Shown piece by piece: positions 57,596 through 64,000 of a stretch of DNA of 64,000 nt (the first letter of the stretch is position 1; every line of letters starts with the position of its first letter). The DNA is from Thiothrix eikelboomii (GTDB lineage: Bacteria > Pseudomonadota > Gammaproteobacteria > Thiotrichales > Thiotrichaceae). The position numbers and the translations under genes are program-made. The notes beneath the pieces were generated by a model, which was given only the letters and a program-made list of their open reading frames with translations, was not told the origin of the DNA and made no database searches. The stretch spans positions 124,001 through 188,000 of the forward strand of contig NZ_FUYB01000002.1 in assembly GCF_900167255.1 (NCBI RefSeq), written 5' to 3'.

Positions 57596-58057
57596 CTAAT
57601 TCTTTTTAGCCCACAAATTGATGTCAGCATCATCCCCTTCACCGCCCGCAGCACCATCACCGCCTAAAGACAAGAGATCATAAGCTTGGTTATTACTGCC
57701 AGGGCGTTTGTATTGATATTCATTATTCCAAGGATCTTGTGGGACACCTTTTTTCAAATAAGGTCCATTCCAACCCCGCGCTCCAGAGGGCGCTTCGACC
57801 AAGGCTTTTAAGCCTTCTGAGGTCGTTGGGTAGTTGCCGACCTCAAGACGATACATATCTAAAGCAGCACTGATATTTTCAATTTGCACTTTAGCGGATT
57901 GGCTTTTGCCCTTTCCGAGGTATTTCATCGCTTGTGGACCGACGATACCGGCGATTAGGCCTAAAATAACCAATACAATCATTAACTCGATTAGGCTAAA
58001 CCCACGCAGGCTGAGAGGGGTCCTTCGATATTTATTCGCTTTAGAGGATTGCAACAT
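57596..58057 (-). CDS. gspG: Type II secretion major pseudopilin GspG
   Basis: The 153-residue protein has the prepilin site LRG-FSLIELMIVLVILGLIA, the GspG motifs YPTTSEGLKALVEAP and PQDPWNNEYQY, and an extended acidic C-terminal calcium loop (GGEGDDADINLW). It is the main subunit of the pseudopilus and clearly distinct from the second GspG at 24580. Confidence 0.95.
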   Translation of the reverse strand: MLQSSKANKYRRTPLSLRGFSLIELMIVLVILGLIAGIVGPQAMKYLGKGKSQSAKVQIENISAALDMYRLEVGNYPTTSEGLKALVEAPSGARGWNGPYLKKGVPQDPWNNEYQYKRPGSNNQAYDLLSLGGDGAAGGEGDDADINLWAKKN

Positions 58058-58149
58058 GCTAACCAGCTCCTTTGTTATTATTCATAATCTATGTTATTAG
58101 TTATTTATTTTATTAACGATCTATTTGCTCAGCGGACTCATGGTGACGC

Positions 58150-59379
58150 TTATTGCACTAAATCAGCCATACTAATCATGGGGATCAGCACTGCACCGAT
58201 AATCACCAAAATCGCTAAGGCCATGATTAAAATTAAAATTGGCTCTAATAAAGACAACATTTGGCGCACAGCATTGCGGACTTCGGCATCATAAATATTA
58301 GCAACTTCATGCAGTAACTGTTCCATCTGCCCAGTTTCTTCGCCCACTCGCAACATGTGTAAAGCATAGGCAGGAAATACCCGTTTACTCATTAAAGTAC
58401 GGGTGAGGCTTTCACCTTGCTTGAGGCTATCAGCGGCTTCTCCAATAGATTTTGCCATCACCCGATTACTCATGGTGTTCTTCACGATCTGCAAAGAACC
58501 CAGCAGAGGCACCCCATTGTGTAATAAAGTACCTAAACTACGAGAAAACCGTGCCATTTCTACTTTACCCACCAAATCACCCACGATGGGCCAACGCAGC
58601 ATCGAACGATCTAACCATAGACGCGCTTGCTCATTGGTGAATACATATTGCAAAACCAGCAGGATGAATAAAAATCCCCCAAGCACTGCCCACCAATAGA
58701 CTTTGAGTGCTTCACCAGCGGCCATGACTAGTTTAGTAATCATCGGCAACTCAGCACCCATTTCCTCAAACATTTGCGAGAATTGCGGAACAACAAACAG
58801 CAGCAGTGCAATAATCGACAGAATCGCTACCACAAACAAAATACTCGGATAAATTAAGGCCGAAACTACCGTACCTCTTAGTTCTTTAGCTCGTAGCATA
58901 TAATCAACCAAACGCCCTAAAGCATCATCAATCGACCCACTGGCCTCGCCTGCTCGTACCATATTCACATAAAAACGTGAGAACTGATTAGACGCCTCCA
59001 AAGCATCCGCAAAATGTACACCACTGCGCACTTGCTCTTGCAGGCTACGCACTAGCTTACTCATGCCGGGCTGTTCAATTAGCTCAAGTTGGATACTTAA
59101 AGCCCGATCTAAGGGTAAACCCGCATTCAGCATCGAAGACAATTGTTGAGTGAAAGCAATAATATCGGCCTGACTCACCTTTTTACTTGTCAACCAGCCT
59201 GACTTTTTCTTAGCCCCTAACTCCGTACTGACACTTGCCACTCCCGCCAGCTTCACTTGCAAAGGTAGCAAACCTTGAGTATGAATACGCTCAAGTACTT
59301 GTGCTTCACTGCTAGCTTCCATCGTACCGGATTGACTAGTCCCCGCTGCCGATAAGGCTTGATATTCAAATACTGGCAT
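58150..59379 (-). CDS. gspF: Type II secretion inner membrane protein GspF
   Basis: The 409-residue platform protein starts MPVFEYQALSAAG with GGAGG about 8 bases upstream; the frame is open further. It contains two repeated domains (FTQQLSSMLNAGLPLDRAL and FSRSLGTLLHNGVPLLGSL) and three membrane segments. It overlaps gspE by 14 bp. It couples the GspE ATPase to pseudopilus assembly. Confidence 0.95.
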   Translation of the reverse strand: MPVFEYQALSAAGTSQSGTMEASSEAQVLERIHTQGLLPLQVKLAGVASVSTELGAKKKSGWLTSKKVSQADIIAFTQQLSSMLNAGLPLDRALSIQLELIEQPGMSKLVRSLQEQVRSGVHFADALEASNQFSRFYVNMVRAGEASGSIDDALGRLVDYMLRAKELRGTVVSALIYPSILFVVAILSIIALLLFVVPQFSQMFEEMGAELPMITKLVMAAGEALKVYWWAVLGGFLFILLVLQYVFTNEQARLWLDRSMLRWPIVGDLVGKVEMARFSRSLGTLLHNGVPLLGSLQIVKNTMSNRVMAKSIGEAADSLKQGESLTRTLMSKRVFPAYALHMLRVGEETGQMEQLLHEVANIYDAEVRNAVRQMLSLLEPILILIMALAILVIIGAVLIPMISMADLVQ

Positions 59380-61093
59380 TTGGAGTTTCCTCCGCCACAC
59401 GCAAGACCTCTTCGAGCGTGGTTACACCTTTCAAAGCCTTCTGCAAACCATCCTCATACAGCGTGCGCATCCCCGCCTTACGAGCTTGCTCTTGAATCAC
59501 CCCCGCATCCTCGTGCTTTAAGACTAAACGCCGAATCGAATCATCCATCACCAGCACTTCATGAATCGCACTGCGGCCTTTATAGCCCGTAAAGCCACAA
59601 GCCCGACAGCCTTTGGCATGCCATAAGCGCAGTTCACCTTCACGCTGATATTGCCTTAGACCTAATTCCTGCTCGATTTCAGTCAGAACACTGTAAGGTT
59701 CACGGCATTGAGGACATAACCGCCGCACTAAGCGTTGTGCCAAAATACAATTGACGGTTGAGGTGATCAGATAATCTTCAATTCCCATATCCAATAAGCG
59801 TGTGACCCCACTCGCCGCATCATTGGTATGAATAGTGGACAGTACCAAATGCCCCGTCAGTGCCGATTGAATTGCAATCCGAGCGGTTTCCACATCCCGC
59901 ATTTCCCCGATCATAATAATATCGGGGTCTTGACGGACGATAGAACGCAAAGCATCCGAGAACGTCAGACCGATTTTAGGATTGGCCTGAATCTGATTAA
60001 TCCCTTCTAACTCATATTCAACCGGATCCTCCACGGTAAGAATTTTATTCTCCGTGGTATTCATTTGGGTCAAAGCCGCATATAAAGTCGTCGTTTTCCC
60101 CGAACCCGTGGGGCCGGTGACCAAAACCACACCATGCGGTTGACTTAACTCACGTTGCAAACGTGCGAAGTTTTCCTCAGAAAAACCTAAGCTACTCAGC
60201 TCTAACTTCACACTATTTTTATCTAAGAGACGCATGACAACGCTTTCACCGTGCATGGTTGGCACTGTAGAAACACGCATATCAATTTCTTTGCCTTGCG
60301 CTTTGAGTTGAATCCGTCCATCTTGCGGTAAACGCCGCTCAGCAATATTTAAGCGCGCCATAAGTTTGACACGTGACAAGACCGCCGCCGTCATCGTAGC
60401 CGGTGGTGAATCCACCTCATGAATCACGCCATCAATCCGATAACGTACTTTCAAATGCGTTTCAAAGGGTTCGATATGAATGTCCGAGGCGCGTCTAGCC
60501 ATCGCTTCAGTCATGATTTGATTCACAATCTTGATGACTGGCGCTTCACTCGCCATATCTTTTAAGTGCTCAATATCCGCCAGCCCATCATCACGGCTGG
60601 TGATTTCAAACTCTTCTTCATCCTTTTTTGCACTTGCACTATACAAACGCTCAATATTAGTGCGAATTTCCGAGGGCAGACCGAGTAAAGGTTTAATCGG
60701 TTTACCCGCCGCCATTTGCAAAGCTTGGCGTGCAAACTGATCACCCGGATCTGACATGGCAACAGTTAATACACCTTCATGCTCAAATAAAGGTACAACT
60801 TCTGCAGCGCGCATGTAATTCACTGAGATCCCCAAGTCTTGCAGCGGCTCAGTCGGATAATCCCGAGTTAACGCTAAAGCAACACCTAGATGGCGCGACA
60901 AGACGACCGCGACCTCTTGCTCAGTCAACAAGCCTAAACGCACTAAGACACTGCCTAAGGGTTGATGGATCTCTACTTGAGCACGGAGGGCGCGCTCAAG
61001 ATCAGCAGGCTTAATTTTTCCAAGCTGGATTAAACGCTCACCGAAAGGTACAGGTGGCGGAGTAGAACGCGGTTTAGTAGCTGCAGCTAGCAT
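59366..61093 (-). CDS. gspE: Type II secretion ATPase GspE
   Basis: The 575-residue hexameric ATPase has an N-terminal domain (LIQLGKIKPADLERAL), Walker A GPTGSGKTTTLYAAL, Asp box and Walker B region (DPDIIMIGEMRD), His box, and a C-terminal zinc motif with four Cys (CPQC and CRAC). It powers pseudopilus extension. It heads a gspE-F-G-H-I-J-K operon; gspC, D, L, M and O are not in view. Confidence 0.96.
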   Translation of the reverse strand: MLAAATKPRSTPPPVPFGERLIQLGKIKPADLERALRAQVEIHQPLGSVLVRLGLLTEQEVAVVLSRHLGVALALTRDYPTEPLQDLGISVNYMRAAEVVPLFEHEGVLTVAMSDPGDQFARQALQMAAGKPIKPLLGLPSEIRTNIERLYSASAKKDEEEFEITSRDDGLADIEHLKDMASEAPVIKIVNQIMTEAMARRASDIHIEPFETHLKVRYRIDGVIHEVDSPPATMTAAVLSRVKLMARLNIAERRLPQDGRIQLKAQGKEIDMRVSTVPTMHGESVVMRLLDKNSVKLELSSLGFSEENFARLQRELSQPHGVVLVTGPTGSGKTTTLYAALTQMNTTENKILTVEDPVEYELEGINQIQANPKIGLTFSDALRSIVRQDPDIIMIGEMRDVETARIAIQSALTGHLVLSTIHTNDAASGVTRLLDMGIEDYLITSTVNCILAQRLVRRLCPQCREPYSVLTEIEQELGLRQYQREGELRLWHAKGCRACGFTGYKGRSAIHEVLVMDDSIRRLVLKHEDAGVIQEQARKAGMRTLYEDGLQKALKGVTTLEEVLRVAEETPNASI

Positions 61094-61251
61094 AGATAAT
61101 TCTTATTAATTGTTAGTATTTTAATAACAGAGCCAGCAATAAAATCTTGTAATGACTGGTTTTTATCCAAGCCATTCCCTAGTTTTGATAATTTTTATTT
61201 ATTAGAGAGAAACATGCAAGTAGTTTCTCTCTAGAACTGCAGATAACTGTT

Positions 61252-61773
61252 TTATTGGCTGGGCAAGCCACTACTGAGCATCGCTACACTACCAATCCCA
61301 ACCACCATGAACACAATCATTAACACAATGGATACGATAGATAAAATCCCAACCAACTTCCAAAAGCTCGCCTGAGCCTCTAAAGCAGCCTCCATATCAT
61401 CGAGACTTAAACCCGTGGTAGCACGTTTGATGGCACTGGCATAACGCAGCAAATAGAGCGAGGCAATAAAGTAAATGACTGCCAATAAGATGTACATCAC
61501 GCCCATGCCCACCATCAACCCTGTACCGGCTAAACCTGCACTCGCGTCTACCCCTTCCAATCCGCTCATGCCCATCATCCCGCCACCGAGAAACATCGGC
61601 AGGCTCGCAATCAGCATAAAGGCAGCACCGATAAACCCTAATACTGCGATAAACAATACCCACGGACGAGTCTTACGCAAAGAAGCGAGCACGCGCTCGG
61701 ACATAACACCACTTCCACCACTGACATCTCGCACTACTGAACGGGGGGGCGCATAAGCATCTTGTACACTCAT
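61252..61773 (-). CDS. Small multi-pass membrane protein, unknown
   Basis: The 173-residue protein (ATG 61773) has a polar N-terminus of about 35 residues and three hydrophobic regions: about 43-65, 88-110 and 140-165, with Gly/Met-rich loops (FLGGGMMGMSGLEGV). The segment LRYASAIKRATTGLSLDDMEAALEAQASFWKL recalls DUF5362-type proteins, written here only as positions-by-pattern rather than a firm family call. It sits upstream of gspE on the same strand, 158 bp away, but need not be related to secretion. Confidence 0.5.
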   Translation of the reverse strand: MSVQDAYAPPRSVVRDVSGGSGVMSERVLASLRKTRPWVLFIAVLGFIGAAFMLIASLPMFLGGGMMGMSGLEGVDASAGLAGTGLMVGMGVMYILLAVIYFIASLYLLRYASAIKRATTGLSLDDMEAALEAQASFWKLVGILSIVSIVLMIVFMVVGIGSVAMLSSGLPSQ

Positions 61774-61939
61774 TATCATCACCTAACTTTCATTGAAAAT
61801 TAAAGCTTAGCTTAATCAGTGAAGCTCTGTCAGAAAGAACCGAACAGCGGCCATAAAAAACCATTGAATTAAGCGATGCATTAGCTTGCAAGCAAGCCAA
61901 TGCAAAGTATTGCACGGTTATTGGATGGTAGGGCAGGGT

Positions 61940-62344
61940 TTATTGAGTTTTGATCTTTTGCATTAAACCAAACGACTTCACGAAAGGACCAGCCATTTTG
62001 GGATTTTTAATCATCGCGCCATAATCGCCCGTTTTAAATTTCAACTTACCCGTGGTATAAGCCAAGCCCATCCCTGTAAACCCCAGCCCCTTATCTACCC
62101 ACTTCATCCAATCTTTACGATCAGCCCGCATATCCCAATCAGGCTTTTCACCATTATATGAACCTGCACTGGTACAAATCCCTTTTTCCACCACAAACAC
62201 ACCGCGTGGCTTATCTTCATCCTTAAAACCACAAGTAATGATCGAGCTAAACGCAATATCTGCCAGCTTAGCACTCACTTCTGGTTCGTTATTCCATTGA
62301 TCTTTTAATTCATTCATCCAATCGGCTGAAAATAACTCTGGCAT
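61940..62344 (-). CDS. SCP2 sterol-carrier-like domain protein
   Basis: The 134-residue protein (ATG 62344, AGGAG about 9 bases upstream) has the pattern of an SCP2-type lipid-binding domain: an N-terminal helix (SADWMNELKDQWN), a beta region (GVFVVEKGICTSAG), and a C-terminal stretch with KLKFKTGDYGAMIKNPKMAGPFVKSF. Stand-alone SCP2 proteins are thought to carry acyl-CoA or other lipids. It is grouped with a DUF2889 gene upstream, which often accompanies aromatic or lipid catabolism. Confidence 0.6.
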   Translation of the reverse strand: MPELFSADWMNELKDQWNNEPEVSAKLADIAFSSIITCGFKDEDKPRGVFVVEKGICTSAGSYNGEKPDWDMRADRKDWMKWVDKGLGFTGMGLAYTTGKLKFKTGDYGAMIKNPKMAGPFVKSFGLMQKIKTQ

Positions 62345-62454
62345 AGCACACACTCCTCTCATGGTGGGTTTAACAGCAGCTAGAAAACTTCACAACTTGG
62401 GGTTTATAACGCGCACGCTAGCCCATTAGCAATATAGCTAAATGGAGATACCTG

Positions 62455-63039
62455 TTAAGACTGATCTTGAGTGGAGACAGTTTGCGACGGTCGATAAGCA
62501 TGCGGCCAATGCTCTAACACGACTGGACTGCTCAAAGCCAAGGCATGGCAAGTGTGCAAATGCTTAGGAATCGAGGTGGGATCGGGATCAACAAACTGCT
62601 GGCGGCGCATGATTGAGCCTCCGACGGTTTGCACAGCCGCCGTTGCCATCGTAGCGAATAACTCCGTGATATGTGTACAACCTTGAATACCGCCAAATAA
62701 CTCTTTTAGCCGCTGATTCCAGCCGGGCGCAATCCGCAAACCCACTAAACGACTATAGGCAGGGTGAATAGCCGTACAATAATTAAACGGTGCAGCCTCT
62801 GTCACTGCCTCCGCAGCATGAATCACTAGGTTTGCATCCACCGTCAAGCGTAGTTTCATATCATGCAAGGCTTCCTCAGCCTCAATCCGCCCCCCACGAT
62901 CTTTATTAGGAAAAGAATAAGGCTTGGTATCGACGACCTGAGCTTCAATATCCCACAGACCATCTTTACGCTCATAACCTTGACAAACAATGGTGCGCGT
63001 ATGAGCCAACTCACGCTCAACTGGCTTAGATAAAGGCAT
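62455..63039 (-). CDS. DUF2889 family protein
   Basis: The 194-residue protein matches DUF2889: MPLSKPVERELAHTRTIVCQ, DGLWDIEAQVVDTKPYSF, LVGLRIAPGWNQRLKELFGG and CTHITELFATMATAAVQTV. Conserved His and Cys residues (GCTHITEL) could bind metal, but no function is proven. ATG 63039 begins the conserved part; a GTG at 63069 in the same frame is less likely. It lies upstream of the SCP2-like gene on the same strand. Confidence 0.82.
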   Translation of the reverse strand: MPLSKPVERELAHTRTIVCQGYERKDGLWDIEAQVVDTKPYSFPNKDRGGRIEAEEALHDMKLRLTVDANLVIHAAEAVTEAAPFNYCTAIHPAYSRLVGLRIAPGWNQRLKELFGGIQGCTHITELFATMATAAVQTVGGSIMRRQQFVDPDPTSIPKHLHTCHALALSSPVVLEHWPHAYRPSQTVSTQDQS

Positions 63040-63235
63040 ACCTTCAAATTCCGCTGGTCCATAAACCACCGAACGATAAAGATTCTGACTAAAAACTGCA
63101 AGTTAGCGCCCACCGCCTTCTATCGCTTAGTTGGGTCGTTACTCCTGAATTTTCTACACTTGATGCCGTCTTGGTCTACCTTTTTGTTTAGATAGTGCTA
63201 CTCTTGGCAGCATTATTCAGAATACCCCATTCATA

Positions 63236-64000
63236 ATGAAGAAGCTTTTTATGTTGCGTATTTTAATCGGGGCAGCATTGACTGTTGCATTAACCTCAGT
63301 TCTGCTGGCTAATGAAACGACATCGCCAGCACCCAATCCCGCTGCCACTACCCTACCACGCCAAACGACCGTACTGATTCTTGATGGTTCTAATAGTATG
63401 TGGGGGCAAATTAATGGTGTGAATAAAATCGTCACTGCCCGCGAAAGTATTCGCACCTTGCTCGAAAGCGCTGAAGGTAATATTGAATTTGGCCTACTCA
63501 CGTATGGCTCTAAAGGCACACAAGCGGGTTGTGCGGATTTTAATTTAGCTATTAAACCTGAAAACTATGACCTTGTGAAACTACTCAAAGAGGTTTACAA
63601 GCTAAACCCCAAAGGACGCTCTCCCATTGCAGCCTCCTTAAAAGAAGCCGCTAAACACTTACCCACTGAAAATGCGCACATTTTATTAGTGAGTGACGGT
63701 CTAGAAAGTTGCAAGGGCGACCCTTGCGCCACCGCTAAAGCCTTGGTTGATGCCAATCCGAGCTTACAAATTGATGTGGTTGGCTTTCGTGCCGATAAAG
63801 AAGCCCAACTAGAATGTATTGCGGAAAATGGGCATGGTGCTTTTGTCGTTGCCACTGATACTGAACGCTTAAAAACTTTATTAGCCGGAGTCCAAGCCAA
63901 AGCTGTCACAATTACTGAAGCAGCTCAGCCGACCCGTACCCCGATTGACAAAAAATCACAACCCGGCAGTGTAGAGTTGAATATTTTAGCAGAAGGGAAT
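63236..64000 (+). CDS. Secreted von Willebrand factor A (VWA) domain protein, partial (3' end outside window)
   Basis: The frame is open from ATG 63236 to the last base (255 codons), so the C-terminus is missing. There is a signal peptide (LIGAALTVALTSVLLAN) and a VWA domain with the MIDAS motif Asp-Gly-Ser-Asn-Ser in LILDGSNSMWG, a later FGLLTYGS strand, the conserved GRSPIAASLKEAA helix and LLVSDGLESC. Two Cys pairs (CADF; CKGDPC) may form disulfides. The sequence after residue 225 is a linker. It probably binds protein or metal in the periplasm. Confidence 0.85.
   Translation, partial: MKKLFMLRILIGAALTVALTSVLLANETTSPAPNPAATTLPRQTTVLILDGSNSMWGQINGVNKIVTARESIRTLLESAEGNIEFGLLTYGSKGTQAGCADFNLAIKPENYDLVKLLKEVYKLNPKGRSPIAASLKEAAKHLPTENAHILLVSDGLESCKGDPCATAKALVDANPSLQIDVVGFRADKEAQLECIAENGHGAFVVATDTERLKTLLAGVQAKAVTITEAAQPTRTPIDKKSQPGSVELNILAEGN

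Noticed and set aside
63217-63909. Two minus-strand open frames (63217-63519 and 63595-63909)
   Set aside because: They lie opposite a better plus-strand frame with a signal peptide and a VWA domain (63236-64000), so they are shadows.

Overview
The window reads as chromosome of a gammaproteobacterium. Supporting genes are a Coq7-type ubiquinone hydroxylase, cytochrome c4, EngB, the mrdA-rodA-mltB-rlpA-dac-ybeD-lipB block, rsmI/lpoA/yraN, OxyR and a type II secretion operon. Cytochrome c maturation of the ResB/CcsB type together with these suggests a Thiotrichales/Chromatiales-like lineage; the exact genus cannot be fixed from the sequence alone. I found no tRNA, rRNA, CRISPR array, insertion sequence or phage gene.

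Layout. (1) 56-7670 is a dense signalling island: hybrid histidine kinase, H-NOX haem protein and Hpt protein on the minus strand; a response-regulator/PP2C phosphatase on the plus strand; a second hybrid kinase with a FIST sensor on the minus strand; then a STAS antagonist and an RsbW-like ATPase on the plus strand. It runs directly into a membrane glycosyltransferase (broken by a +1 frameshift) and a DUF3131 protein (7769-10936), so gas/ligand sensing probably controls an extracellular glycan by partner switching. (2) 11081-13557 holds yceH, a candidate small RNA with an anti-Shine-Dalgarno-like loop, rluE and apbE. (3) 13562-18507 is an unusual minus-strand module: dynamin-like GTPase, coiled-coil membrane protein, TPR membrane protein, ParA-like ATPase and a secreted Pro/Met/Tyr-rich repeat protein. 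It is followed by an RND pump whose permease has a long Glu-Pro repeat tail. (4) 23675-26372 has an orphan gspG-H-I set, divergent from a rhombosortase, then comF. (5) 26438-36114 holds yicC, a DnaJ-type co-chaperone, a DegQ-type protease, a strongly predicted non-coding RNA next to engB, cytochrome c4, resB-ccsB, a DsbA-like lipoprotein and coq7. (6) 36123-43513 is the cell-elongation/peptidoglycan block. (7) 43657-49896 holds ppa, adk, a DUF2058 gene, rsmI, lpoA, yraN and argA. (8) 49955-55250 has a secreted beta-rich protein, a YiiX-like papain-fold enzyme with an intriguing leader, a divergent FadB-like protein and oxyR. (9) 55204-61093 is gspE-F-G-H-I-J-K. (10) 61252-64000 has a small membrane protein, an SCP2-like protein, a DUF2889 protein and the start of a secreted VWA protein that leaves the window.

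The strongest candidates for something undescribed are the H-NOX/FIST/partner-switch island tied to a glycan synthase, the dynamin/ParA/secreted-repeat module, and two structured RNAs (11846-11913 and 29599-29836). The main machinery genes around them are ordinary.
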